Of a stretch of 64,000 nt of DNA, positions 1 to 11,404 are shown piece by piece. The notes beneath the pieces are model-generated. The model saw only the letters and a program-made list of their open reading frames with translations, was not told the origin of the DNA and ran no database searches. Position 1 is the stretch's first letter; the number at the start of each line of letters is the position of its first letter. Made by a program: the position numbers and the translations under genes. Origin of the DNA: Selaginella tamariscina (lineage: Eukaryota > Streptophyta > Lycopodiopsida > Selaginellales > Selaginellaceae); NCBI GenBank assembly GCA_003024785.1, contig PUQB01000111.1, positions 1 to 64,000 of the forward strand, written 5' to 3'.

Positions 1-461
1 TCCTTGGCTTTGCAAACTTCTACAGGCGTTTCATACAGGACTTTTCCAAGCGTGTACTTCCACTCACGGAACTCACCAAGCGCACAAGAGTGTTCTCTTG
101 GTCTGACAAGGTGGAACATGCATTCACAACACTCAAGGACGCCTTCAAGACAGCTTTGATTTTAGCACATCCTGATCCTTCTCGTCCCTTCTTCTTTGAA
201 GTAGATGCCTCGGATTTTGCAGTAGGATCTATTTTATCACAAGTTGGAGAAGATAAGTTGCTTCATCCTGTAGCTTTTCACTCTCGTAAGTTCTTTTTGG
301 CGGAGATCAATTACAAGATTCATGACAAGGAACTCAAGGCTATTGTGGATTCGTTCGAGGAATGGCAGCATTTCCTGAAAGATGCTGTGCATCCTGTACA
401 AGTTCTTACGGATCACAAGAACCTGGAGTATTTTCAAACGGTTGGAGTTCTCAGTCGGTGA
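1..461 (+). pseudogene. Ty3/gypsy family A: end of reverse transcriptase and RNase H
   Basis: One frame is open from base 3 to the TGA at 459-461 and continues off the left edge. It starts in the RT connection region (LGFANFYRRFIQDFS), which normally precedes RNase H. RNase H follows: the first catalytic Asp in FEVDASDFAVGSIL (about 200-240), the Glu in NYKIHDKELKAIV (about 312-345) and the next Asp in VLTDHKNLEYF (about 400-435). In an active element this enzyme removes the RNA template during cDNA synthesis. Directly after the stop, readable RNase H tail and NGKADALSRRS-like sequence continues in another frame to about 560, so the polyprotein is broken here. The assignment to Ty3/gypsy is secure; the rest of pol lies outside the window. 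Confidence 0.9.
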
Positions 462-839
462 CAGGCTAGTGGGCAGAGTTCCTATCGCGTTTTGATTTCG
501 TCATCATCTACAGGCTTGATTCAAAATGGCAAGGCGGATGCATTGTCTAGGCGCTCTTACCTTGCACCGACCTCGGGCAATCCTGCATATGACTGTTAAA
601 AGCAAGTGTTGTTGGGTCCTGATCGACTTCGGCTTGTAGCACTACAAGTTCATCAGGCTCTAGCAAATTCCACACTACTATAGGACATCCGTTTGCAATT
701 GGCTACAGACGAATGTGTTTTCACACATTAGTCTTGACATTGCAAGTTCCTCTTCCTCCAGTTTCCGTACAGACTACAAGTTGTTTGCCATACAAGACGG
801 ACTCCTGTACCGGGAAGGTCTCCTGTACATTCCTATTGG

Positions 840-1660
840 TGTTTGCAGGACTCGTGTGGTACAGAATGTCATGATACCCTGGCTACAGGACATTTTGGTA
901 TGGCCAAGATAGTTGAGTTGGTGACTCACAACTATTGGTGGCCTAGGTTGCAAGGTTTTGTGGACAAGTTTATACGGAGTTGTGACACCTGCAATAAGTT
1001 AAAGATGCCTCGTCACGCGCTCTGGTCTTCTTCGTCCTCTTCTTGTTCCTTCTGCTCCTTAGATATCCATTTTTATGGATTTCGTCACAGATCTTCCTCC
1101 TTCTCATGGATTTGATGCAGTTCTTGTGGTGGTTGACCATTTCACCAAACAGTCTCATTTCCTACCATGTCACAAGACTGTTATAGGCTAGACAACCGCT
1201 GAGTTGGTGATCCGCGATGTATTCTGACACCATGGTCTTCCTGAGAGCATTGTTTTTGATTGAGGCCCACAATTCATGTCCAAGTTTTGACGAGAACTTC
1301 TCCGGAGTCTACATGTTAAAGCGAACCTTTCTTTAGGATACCATCCACAAATTGATGGGCAGTCAGAACGCACGATTTAGACTTTGGAGCAATATCTTTG
1401 CTGCTTCATCAGTTACCAACAGGACAACTAGTTGGACCTTCTTCCAATGGCGGAGTTTGCCTACAACAACTCCGTTCACGCATCTACAGGTCAAACACTT
1501 TTCTTTGCTCTTACAAGTTACCATCCACATTTTGACTTTGCTCCTCCTACTTCTCCTTCTTCTGCTCCTACAGTACAGGATCGTCTCCAACATATTTGTC
1601 AGGTACATGAGGATTTCCGGGTTCATCTTCAGCAGGCATAAGAACAGTATAAGCATCATG
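840..1660 (+). pseudogene. Ty3/gypsy family A: integrase remnant
   Basis: The zinc-binding H2C2 region is visible at 868-1005 (ending FIRSCDTCNKLK). It is followed in a shifted frame by the integrase core. [15 protein letters not shown] and [12 protein letters not shown] give the first catalytic Asp (about 1076-1150). SIVFD, a stop codon, then GPQF gives the second (about 1250-1272). YHPQIDGQSERT gives the catalytic Glu (about 1340-1375). LDLLPMAEFAYNN (about 1432-1470) is the usual downstream signature. At least six in-frame stops and two frame changes interrupt it, so it cannot make an active integrase. It sits between RNase H upstream and the chromodomain downstream, the normal Ty3/gypsy order. 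Confidence 0.85.
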
Positions 1661-1829
1661 CTGATGCTCATCGTCAACCAGCACCTGCATACAAGATTGG
1701 TGATCTTGTGTGGCTTCTTCGTCGGCATATTCGCACCAACAAGCCTTCTTCTAAGTTGGATTTTCAATGATTGGGCCCTTACAGGATTGCAGCTGAGGTC
1801 AATTCTGTAGCTTTCCAACTCGAGTTACC

Positions 1830-2155
1830 ATCTACGGTGAAACTTTATCCTGTGTTTCACACCTCTTTGTTAGAGCCGTATCATCCTTCTTCTCTTCCTG
1901 GTCGTGCTTCTTCCTCCCCCTCTTGTGGTCATTAATGGTGAACCTGAGTACGAAGTTGCAGCCATCTTGATTCTCGTCTTCATCGCCGCCAACTTTAATA
2001 CTTGGTGGATTGGAAAGGTTATTTGCCTACCGATCGCACTTGGGAACCTGCATCCAACTTATTCCATGCTTCTTCCAAAGTTGCTGCTTTCCATTGGCGT
2101 TATCCTGCTAAACCAGGTTCTAAACTCGTGGAACTTGTCTTTAGGGAGGAGGTGC
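1830..2155 (+). pseudogene. Ty3/gypsy family A: integrase C-terminus with chromodomain
   Basis: The region reads out of integrase through FHTSLLEPYHPSSLPGR (about 1855-1905), the usual linker, into a chromodomain at about 2000-2090: YLVDWKGYLPTDRTWEP followed by ASNLFHASSKVAAF. A chromodomain fused to the integrase C-terminus defines chromoviruses and is thought to steer integration to particular chromatin. The frame changes between linker and chromodomain, so the fusion is broken. The coding sequence ends within a few codons of the LTR, as is usual. A purine-rich stretch at 2141-2155 just before the LTR is a good polypurine-tract candidate. Confidence 0.8.
2141..2155 (+). promoter_or_regulatory. 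Polypurine tract candidate of family A
   Basis: TTAGGGAGGAGGTGC lies immediately 5' of the TGTCAC start of the LTR. Ty3/gypsy elements prime plus-strand DNA from such a tract. Confidence 0.6.
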
Positions 2156-2586
2156 TGTCACGACCCGATACAGGATGCAGGATACAAGATACGGGTTACA
2201 AAATATGCTTATAGGATATACCTACAGGATATGCCTATAGGATATACCTACAGGATATGCCTGCAGGATATTCCTACAGGATATACCTACAGGATATTCC
2301 TATAGGATATGCCTATAGGATATACCTAAAGGATAAGGGTCACTATTTTTAGCTCATGACCAGATTAGCTTGGAGTTGTGAGTATAAAAGCTCCGACCTA
2401 ATTGTTGTACAATTAGTTATTATCAACACCAGTCTTTCTATGATCAATCTTGTCTTGTCTTGTTTAGTTCCTTGCCTCCTGCTCTTGTCTTATTCCTGGT
2501 TCCTAGTTCCTATCCTGCTCCTTGTCCTACTTCTGAATCAAGCTTCCTTGTTCTCGAAATCCTGCTCACTGGACCGTGGCTTGACA
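2156..2586 (+). repeat. 3' LTR of family A (431 bp)
   Basis: It starts TGTCACGACC directly after the polypurine tract and ends GGCTTGACA (TG...CA). A TATA box (TATAAAA, 2383-2389) precedes a CT-rich leader. The half from about 2360 to 2586 matches, in reverse complement, 23855-24130, which identifies the second family A element. The first third matches 24273-24370. The upstream part consists largely of a 13-bp tandem repeat, annotated separately. Confidence 0.8.
2211..2337 (+). repeat. 13-bp tandem repeat in LTR U3 (about 10 copies)
   Basis: Units of the form ATAGGATATACCT / ACAGGATATGCCT repeat about ten times with point changes. Related but shorter runs occur in the LTR fragment at 24302-24370. 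Subrepeats in U3 often act as enhancers, which is inference here. Confidence 0.85.
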
Positions 2587-4440
2587 ATGAGGATGTTATG
2601 GAAAATAACACAAGCCGTTCACAATATTCGAATGTGTGTGTTAAGTTTTTACCTGGTGCCACAAAAGGTGGCTTGTCAGGTGCCAACTCTGGAATCCCTT
2701 CTCTAGAAACCCCACGAAATCTAGTAAAGTAACCCGTATGACCTTAGGAACTTAACCCCTTGTTGACTAAGTCCACAAATGAGGCTCACCTTGTGAATTA
2801 AGACACGCGGACTAGTCGAGCTACGAGTATCGTTCCTAGCTTGGCGTGGTTGAGGTGGCCGGAGCAAGGCCTTAACCATTAGTTTTGTGGAACGTGAACT
2901 CGAGCAACGCCTTTGAGCTTGCGAGCAGGTTTTGGGCCAAGGAATTTGACTAACTCCTTAGAAGTAACATACTCCCGTCACAAAGGTGCGATCCTGTCAA
3001 CGATAAGGATAGTCTAACCTAAAGGTGGGATGTACCCTGTCATATGGTAGTTAGGGCGGCACAATAGAGGGTTTGCGCCTTGACGACACAAGCTTAGCTT
3101 GCATTGGTAGGAGGTTAACAAGTCTCTTTTGAACCAAGGAAGCCCCACTACATAACTCTATCTTATTTATGTGACGGACCCCCCCCCCCCCCTGTTTACC
3201 TAAGTGAGTAAGTGGGCTGGCACGGAAATGCCAGCCCTTAGAGAAATGGTTGTCCTAACCTAACCCTAAACCTAATCCCTAGGGGGGGTAGGGCGTGGGT
3301 TAGGACAACCTTAGGGTTAGGTCAACCCTAGGGGTGTCCCTAACCCTTATTTTGACAAGTTATACTTTGCAAAGAATCCTAACCTGGAACGTCAAAACGG
3401 GGAGAGTTCTCTAAATGAAAGTGCTAGCTTCGCCTAGAGTTTCTTGCAAATACCTAACGACACCCAGCCGGACCATCACTAATAAGTGCACTATGCAGGC
3501 TTGTTTCTTCTACATCTAGGGTTTGTCACATAATCCAATAGGTAACAATAGTCAAACCCCAAAGTAAAGGGTCGAGTCATAGTAAAAACTATGACAATGT
3601 GGAAGGTGGACTTTCAACTTGTAATCAAGGCAATGAAATTTTTGCTTTAAAAGGCCAAATGAAGTTGTATGAGGTGACTGAAGATTCTCATGCAACTTCA
3701 GTCACCTTGAAGTTGTATGAGGTAACTTAAGATTCTCATGCAACTTCATCACCTTGAATGAATCCAAAAGATCAAACAGGTCCAAGTCCATGTTTGGCAA
3801 TCCAATCTAGATTCGACAAGCTCAAATATGCAGAAGCTCCCGACTTCCTGTTGTGATCATGAATAACTTTATAATCGTTGATCAAATTCTACCACTTCTT
3901 ACGACATTGTTCTCCATCATGATCGTTGGCTTACATTTCTTTTGTAATCTGTTTTCAACATGCATTTGCTGTTACATTGACAAATTGCCTAGTTGACATA
4001 TTGTAACCTAGCCATGAATTCTTGTCGTTTCAACTTCACAAGCATCTTTGTCTCGTCCATTGTCTAATTCCGAGACCAAGGTTGTTGCTCTTGCTTGCCC
4101 TTTAATCTCATGTGAAGTCTCTTCTAAACCTTGGCCCTCACTTCATTTTCACAAATGTCAATTGTTTCACCCACCACCCTTGAAGATTGTTGTTGTTTCA
4201 TTGGTCGGACATACCTAGCTAACCTAACCCAAGTTACAAATGGGCTTTCAACCGCCTCTTGATCTAAGTTCAAGCCAGCTTGGCTAAGGGTTGCAAAAGC
4301 CCAACAACACATGTTACCGAGCTTTGGGCTGTCTCTTTAGCTCTGACAGAGTTGGTCAAGCTCAAGCCAGACCCAATATTATTATAGGGCTTTGGGTTGC
4401 CTCCTGAATGCAAGAGAGAATAGAGGACTACTGATCTGCT
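2587..4440. other. Non-coding stretch with hairpins and a poly-C tract
   Basis: No credible gene is seen. It holds a 14-base C run (3179-3192); a hairpin whose arms GGTTGTCCTAACC (3248-3260) and GGTTAGGACAACC (3298-3310) enclose degenerate telomere-like CCTAACCCTAAA sequence; and two tandem hairpin units at 3661-3756. The sequence may be old retroelement LTR, but I found no TG...CA pair to prove it. Confidence 0.5.
3661..3756. repeat. Two tandem 48-bp hairpin units
   Basis: Unit 1 (3661-3708) and unit 2 (3709-3756) both begin GAAGTTGTATGAGGT and contain ATTCTCATGCAACTTC. Within each unit the two halves are inverted relative to each other (GAAGTTG...CAACTTC, and in unit 1 AGGTGACTGAAG...CTTCAGTCACCT), so each can fold back on itself. 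Confidence 0.75.
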
Positions 4441-4982
4441 TGCTCTTTTGCCATTCTAAATGGATTTTTTTTTATGATTTCTGTAACATGATTGGATGGC
4501 ACATGAGAAACCTCATAGAAATTAGGGCAGAATGAGAATATATTGAAATTATACTTTTAAAAATTCATTTTTTAAATTTTAATTATATATGTTAAAATAA
4601 AAATATAAAAATATATTTTTACATATTATACACATTACACATGAAAAATATAATTTTTTTTTTTTTTTGTAAGCTCATGTGTTGTTACTTCTTTATAATT
4701 TTGCACTCTTCCCTTAAAATAAATTAAGTTAAGAGAGTACTGTGAAATCACTGTCCTTAGCTATCAAACCCGTCAAAAGCTTAAGTAAATGGTTTCTTAA
4801 GTTAAGGACTTAGCAATCAAACCCTTAAAAAGTTAATAGTTGCTCAACTTAAAGGTGAGTACAAATCCATTTTCCTTACTTAAGTCTACTTAAGTTAAGG
4901 GTCATGCGAAATGACCCAAACGCCCACAACACACATATGTTGTGGAGAGTTTAACATACAAAATACACACGCACAAACATCA

Positions 4983-5224
4983 ATGCATATTGTAACTAAA
5001 TGGGCATGATATAGAAAAATAAGAATAGAAAATAATATTAATTAATACTTAAGTTTTAATTCTTAATTAATTATTTAATAAATATATATTTAAATCTTTC
5101 TTTAAACAAATATTATTCTAAAGAATATTTCTATAATATTAAAAAATGTTAGTTAAATATTTAAAATTAATATTATTAAAAAATGGAACTATAGACATGC
5201 TCATTTTAATTACAACGTGCATAT
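4983..5224. mobile_element. MITE-like element with about 30-bp terminal inverted repeats
   Basis: The left end (ATGCATATTGTAACTAAA then TGGGCATG, 4983-5013) pairs with the right end (5192-5224), which in reverse complement reads ATGCACGTTGTAATTAAAA then TGAGCATG. The 240-bp interior is very AT-rich and codes for nothing. One end of the same family recurs at 49537-49565 and another at 57866-57898, so it is a dispersed family. No clear target-site duplication could be fixed by eye. Confidence 0.6.
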
Positions 5225-5967
5225 CAGCAAATGTGGGATATCACTATGCAGTTATTAAAAATAGCCTTGTGCCTGTTATGCGTGTATTAAGAAAGCATAA
5301 ATATATATAATATATCTTTACATAGACATACAGTTATGTAATTCACACACACCCGAAATTATCTTATTTGTGTATATACGATGTCAATATATATTTTAAA
5401 ATATAGACATTATTTCAAAATTGGCAGAAAGAAAAACTAGGGTGATCCAACGGTAAGATTCAATCCATTTCGGCTATCTTATCTTTGGCCGTTGGATTTT
5501 AAGTCACGATTAACAATGGACATAAAGTAAATATTCGATTTACATATTTAAGGAAAAGTATGTAATATATACGTATCTGGCTCCAAAAGTACTTTTACTG
5601 CATCAAAGTATCACGTAAGTGGTGTGTGAGAGAGAGAGAGGAGAGGAGAGAGACTCAAAGCTTGTTTCTCGGTGAGCCTATCAATGTATGCTTCCGTATT
5701 GTACTGTGATGCCTTACACATGCATATTAAATTGCATACACGCAGTAAATGTATATTACTTCCCAATATATACGAATGACTGTGGGATAAACAGATCTCT
5801 AAACACAAGCATATAACACATCCTATGCAACTCACAGTTGTGTGGATGCAAGCATGTAGTAGCTGCACACACTCTCTCTCTACATATACACAACACACAA
5901 TACAACTCTATATACCTGTCGTCAAACATACACAGACACATACCAATTTACATGGTGTGGTGCGTGC

Positions 5968-6008
<41 letters not shown>

Positions 6009-6010
6009 TA
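5968..6010. repeat. (GT)n(AG)n compound microsatellite
   Basis: The GT run passes directly into an AG run and abuts a splice donor (on the minus strand CAG|GTACTCTCTC). Similar runs lie in most introns between 6 and 17.5 kb. Confidence 0.95.
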
Positions 6011-6011
6011 C

Positions 6012-8540
6012 CTGAAGAGATTTGGGTTGCCATTCAACATAACGTTCCATGAGAGTGTCTGGAAGGAGCAAATCGTATTCTAACTCAGGAACGGTGGAGA
6101 ACAAGGCAGGATATGCATCAGAAGGAGCATTAACAGGAACAAACAGTCGCTGTGGAACATACAAGTCCTTCTTCCTCCTCCAACCCAATCCTATTTGCAT
6201 ATGCATAGAACGGCTTCAGCCACTTTTGGTAGCTCAAATTTGTAAAATTTTGCGTTAGAAAACACGTATGTGTGTGTGTGAGAGAGAGAGAGTTCTTATC
6301 TTCTTCGTATCCGTCTGTATGTACACACACACACACACCCCGACCTGTTCTGAGGCAGAAAGGCACAACTGATGGATTCGTATTAAACGTTCGCTCCCTT
6401 AGGCTCATAATCTTACTAAGTACCTTCTTCACCAGCTTGAGAGCATCTTTTGGCTTGACCTTGAGTGTACGAAGTGCACAGTCAGCAAGAGAAACCTAAT
6501 GGCACAAGTATGACTGTACAAATACGTCATTGTATATGCATGTCTGTATACATGTTTGTATACATCTCTGTGTATGCATGCCTTGTTTATACTTAAAGTG
6601 TTCCATCTCTTTCAAGAAGAGAACCCCAATCAGCAAGCACTCTCTCCATGCCCAAATAATTTGAATCAGCTGCATTTGACGTCTCAATAGCATGGAACTT
6701 CGTCCCTTTTTGCCTCAAGTCTTTCACCTACAGTAGTCCGCTTTAATTTTACATACAATAAATGTAATGTATACATACATACATACGTATGTATGTATAT
6801 AGTCAGATTTGAGAAATATGTAGCATAATAACGCATGTATGTATACGTTGACATGATTGGTACATATTAATAGGCATCTAAGCAAACCCAAGCATATATA
6901 TGTGCGTGTGCATACATAAGCTATACACAACACGTATATGGTATATAGTTATATCCACACACGTTCCACAGTTCGTAAGTGTGTGTACACACACCCACGC
7001 AGCCATTGTATATTACACCAGCACTAAACTCCTTGAAATCCCAGCCATACAGAGGATCTGCACATTCGATCTGTGACCACGTGTGTTCTGAGTGTTCCGG
7101 ATAGAGCAAGAAGTTGTTTGCAGCTGAGTTATTCGCAGCACAGAAAACGGCAACAGAAGGCCTTTCTCATAATGGAACGAATACTTTCCATACTATAACA
7201 AAATCATACACACACACACACACATGTATGTATGTATGTATTTATGTGCATAAAATATATGTGTACACGTGTGTATATGTTTGTGTGTGCACCTTGTAAG
7301 CTGGAGATAACTCTTCAAACGTTCTGTTGAAGTCTTGTGTTCGAATATCTCTCACTTGCTCGGGAGTCAAGCTGGTTTGGATGTACTGCAGGAGCAATCC
7401 CCATTGAAACTCCACCGAGGGCGTTGAACGCCCTTTCTTGAATGCAGCTTCCAAAGGAGGACCCATTTCACTCGAAAACCTGAACACAGCATTATATGTT
7501 CATCGCTGTGCGTGCGTCTGTGTGTGTCGTGTGTGTGTTAAACTACAGAAACAGCGGATCGTGTCAAGTAACCGCAGCGGTCCAAGGTATCGTAAGCAGC
7601 AGCCTTGCAAGCCATGTTCTGTGCATCTGTCATCGAAAGTGAGTACCAAAGTGCAATCACACACCACAGCCTCCTTCCCAAACCCTTAGAAGCTCCACCA
7701 TCATGAAGTTTCGTACCACAATTTGCGAATTGAAGTCGTTCACCAGCAACTCTATCTTCCCGTATAATCCCCGGGAATCCTGTAAAAATGTGTGATTGTA
7801 TGTATACATAAACTATAGTGATTGCTTCTGTCTTTATGTGAGTATGTATATTCATATACGAAGTGCAACCTGGACAGAGTGTTGAACACGTTCCTAAGAT
7901 CACCCGAAGTTGGAAAGCAGAGCTTGAGATGATTAGGGAGTGGTATAGCCGGATTCACCATGCTTATTGCTGGCACGTTCCCCCACAGATGGATCGATGC
8001 TTTCACTCCCGAGTAACCTCCTGGTTTAAGGTTTTCAGCACCCTTAATCTTTTCTAGGTTCCATTTGCTCTAATCAAACTTGCATATCTTGCTGTGTATC
8101 CTAGTGTGCCTGCATCGACGGATTGTTGTGTGGGCTCGCCCGCGCATAATACACACATCATTACCGTATGTATGAACATATATGTACTATGTAATATCTT
8201 CAGGTGTCCATGTACATATTCACGGAGCACATACATACATATATACAAACATAACATACATACATACATACATACAGATACATACATATATATTATGTGT
8301 GTGTGTGGCCGTGTAGTTTTATAATTAGAACCCACATTACTAGAATGTATATATTTAATACAAATACAGTAGTGTGTGTATGAATGTGTATGTATGCCAT
8401 ACTTGGATTCTGCTGCAGTAGGTGACGAGGCCGCATTCGCATTCTATAGCGCATCAGAATCGCACGGAGAATATACACAGGGAGCGGCAGAGATAGGCAT
8501 CTATCCTTGCCAGATCCGAGGGAGAACTGCAGCCGATTGT
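6012..8540 (-). CDS. DUF4470-domain protein (MYND zinc-finger protein 15-like), multi-exon
   Basis: A spliced minus-strand gene. Exons read by eye with GT-AG borders: 8053-7870, 7779-7573, 7479-7293, about 7165-7019, 6727-6593, 6495-6345 and 6190-6012. A 5' exon near 8540-8395 is uncertain and the 3' end is unclear. The 8053 exon carries HLWGNVPAISMVNPA and CFPTSGDLRNVFNTLSR, the start of DUF4470 (a glycine-rich GxxxA loop then a GDLRN motif). The next exon holds VIALWYSLSMTDAQNMA, and exon 6727 holds KFHAIETSNAADSNYLG, matching the D/ETSN..D motif later in that domain. DUF4470 proteins often carry a MYND finger, which I did not find. The molecular function is unknown. Assignment is by motif order only, without alignment. 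Introns are 65-290 bp and rich in GT/GA repeats. The 5' end faces the kinase gene only about 150 bp away. Confidence 0.55.
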
Positions 8541-8696
8541 CCTCACACACACCACACATGCACGCGCGCGCACACACACACATGAGTGTTTGCTGCTGTA
8601 GTATTAAAGTGTTTACGGATCACATTTAATATTAAAAGACAACGAGGATTAAGTTTTGCCCTAAAAAGCAGGCTTAGGTTTTAAGAGAGGACGGCT

Positions 8697-10828
8697 ATGG
8701 AGGCGATGCGCGAGAGCAGGTACACAAATGTATATTTATTCTATTTCTATCTAAAAATGCTGTTAACTACTCTAAAAATGCGGCATTTCTTATACATTCA
8801 TTTCAATTTCTACAGGTCAAGAGCCCGTCCGGTGCTCCTGGTCCGATTGCTTGTCCCTCAGTGCCTTCACAGAACCTTCCGACGGCGCTTGATCCGATTG
8901 CTCGTCCCACACAGATCGGTCCGGTTTTCGTCCTAGTCCGTTACAGACCAGTCCGGTTTCTCGTGCTCGGCTGCAAATACTAAGGTCAAGTACCATCCCG
9001 ACTGGCCCCCAACGCAACAGCTACAGCAACAGACTGCAGGAGGTGTCGTTCAGGATGCACCTCCCTGGTGTCTTCCGGGAGGAGGCTGTCTTGGGCATCC
9101 ACAAGAGTTACTGTGGGGACTTGATGTTGCTGCTGCTGCTGTCGGGTTGTTTGATACACCACATCACTTGGAGGACGATTCTTGAACGTGCGGATATTCG
9201 TCAGCTTGATGGCGTGCGTACCCAGCAGAAAGGAGAAGAAAGAGGGAGGAGTGCAAATGTACACATTCCAAGTGCCTGTTTTTGAGGAACAAGGACGCTG
9301 CTTCATTCTCATGGAACGGATGGACGTTGTTGGACAGGACGACATGGAACTTCCCATTGGACCTGCTGGAGAAGATAAAGGTAATCCAAAAGGCGGTTCA
9401 GGGGAGATATGGCTGGCAAAAAGCGGCATGTGAGGAGGATGATGATGCCAAATACGTTCTAAAGAAGCTCATCCACAACGCCAGGTGCACGACACATTTT
9501 ATATACCTTTATACATGTGTGGTGTGTGTATCACTGCACTTAACTCTTCACTCGCTTAAACAGGAGGAATGGGACCGAGAGTTACTTTGGGAAACTTCTT
9601 CGAAACGAGCCTACATGGCAAGGTAACGTACAGCTACAACACTTCCCTCTTCTCTTGACATACTTTATGCTACTACAGGTTCGAAGGGGTTCTCAGAAAG
9701 AGGATGGGCTATGGATTGCTTTCCGTCACGAAGGAACCAGCTTCTACAGTCTGTCAAAGAGAATAAGTGGGTACCATGCAAACTACCGACTGGGTAAGTA
9801 GCTTTGTATTTAGCTATGACTTGTAGACTCTCTCTCTCTCTTCTCTCACACTCGTTGGCTGGTTAGTGGAGAGAAGCCAGGAGCAACAACCGGGTGAAGG
9901 AGATCATGCAGGACGTATTTCATGCCTTAACCATTCTGAAGGCCAAAGGCATCGTGCATAGGGATATAAAACCTGAAAATATAGTCATAAATGAGAGGAA
10001 TGAACTGTAAGTTTTGCTTTCCTTTGGTATTTACATTTTTTCTCCTCATGAAATATGTTTTTGCAGGCGCATAATAGACTTCGGTTCTGCCATCGATAGT
10101 CACTCTTGCAAATCTCTACAGGCAAAATCCCCTTGCCGTACGAACATAACCACTTATTTAGTAGTGTTCTTAGTTGCACTTACTATCTACTTGAGTAGTG
10201 ACCAGGAAACGGCTACGTACTCTCCACCAGAGTCGTTGATTACTGATGAAAGGAAGGAAATGTTTTTCTTTTGACGTGTGGAGTGCAGGAATGGTGTTTC
10301 TTGAGCTGCACATGGGGAGTCTACAATGTCTGCAACCTGGAGCTCGAGAGGCGGCTATTTTACGTATTAGATCGGCCAAGCTAGACACTGCAACTCAAAC
10401 TATGGTTTAAGTGTGTGTGTGGTGTCTGTCTGTCTGTCTGTCTCTCTCTCACACACACACACAGGAGAAAGAAGAGCTTCTCTGTGTGTGTGTGTGTGTG
10501 TCTCCGTGCATACACTTATCTTACACCTGGGTTCTTAGGATACAGGGGCTCTTGAATGTATGTTCGGATTATCGGACCCATATAACTGCCAAACTCCCTT
10601 TCAAGCGCGTCAGCTGTGAGTTGCCTGATTTTGAGGAGCGCATGAAAAGCTTTGATGAACTTTTGAGTGGGTAAGCATATTATTAAAACACATGCTAAGT
10701 GATATTTCCCCTAGTGTACTATATTAATACCTTCAAACTGGCAGGCTTTCTAAAGATCAGCTGCATTTTGTGACCCGGGTGCTCTCATTCAACCCGCCGC
10801 TAGGATAACAGCTACTGAAAGCTTTTGA
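8697..10828 (+). pseudogene. Serine/threonine protein kinase gene, frame-disrupted
   Basis: Kinase motifs occur in order across short exons. LWIAFRHEGTSFYSL is a subdomain V-like segment (exon 9679-9793). HRDIKPEN is the catalytic loop and lies in exon 9866-10006. DFGSAID follows in the exon starting 10067. YSPPES is the APE-like segment (about 10217-10235), DVWSAGMVFLEL is subdomain IX (about 10274-10310), and FVTRVLSFNP then RITATESF is subdomain XI, ending at TGA 10826-10828. Most borders are clean GT-AG. Single-base frame breaks lie before the subdomain V exon, in the T-run near 10262-10270 and near 10795-10801. It is therefore a pseudogene, or a real gene in poorly polished sequence. The N-terminal exons (8697-9484) match nothing I recognise, and the ATG at 8697 is only a candidate start. 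The substrate is unknown. Confidence 0.65.
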
Positions 10829-11357
10829 CATGCTGATGAAATAGGATACCGGCATATTCTATTTTCTTACTTTTTCTTTTTTTATTAGTTAAATGTTTTT
10901 GCTTAGAATAGGGGAGAGTTTTGATCCCAGCAACACACCAATGGGATTTGACGTTGTATCTACTGAAACATACTAATGAAATATACGAGTATATATACAT
11001 CACGAGTATGTGATATAACATTTAGCTTATTTAAAAAAACTATATTGGAATATACCCACTATCAAGAAGAACAACCTGGCAAACACGGTGTTTGATGATA
11101 TCACCATTCGTAATGTAAACAATGCTTAACGTACATGACTTTAATACACGAGTGCATACTTTGTGGCAGCCTTTGTGTGAGGAGCGTGAGCGCGTGTGTG
11201 TGTGTGAGAGAGAGAGACGAGGGAGACAATTCCTATACAAGAAATATGAGTTAACTATAACGACAATGCAATATTTCTGTTTAAACCGTCACTGTAACTA
11301 GAATACATATTTTGTTTATATATACACACGATGCAGAAGCTTCATTGGTTGTATGTA

Positions 11358-11358
<1 letters not shown>

Positions 11359-11402
<44 letters not shown>
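11359..11402. repeat. (AT)n microsatellite
   Basis: More than 20 AT units run without a break. Confidence 0.95.

Positions 11403-11404
<2 letters not shown>

Larger units (their letters stand above)
4441..6011. other. AT-rich intergenic DNA and microsatellite
   Basis: Apart from the MITE-like element I see no gene. Short inverted arms ATCCAACGG (5445-5453) and CCGTTGGAT (5489-5497) form a small stem. Around 5620-5650 and 5960-6010 are (AG)n and (GT)n/(AG)n runs. The last run begins directly at the splice donor of the final recognised exon of the gene to the right. Confidence 0.5.

Noticed and set aside
1352..1818. 150-codon frames on both strands
   Set aside because: They are shadows of the degraded integrase, which reads in other frames with recognisable motifs.
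2356..2732. Two overlapping open frames of 90-116 codons
   Set aside because: They lie in the R/U5 part of the family A LTR and its flank; the CT-rich leader creates open frames by composition.
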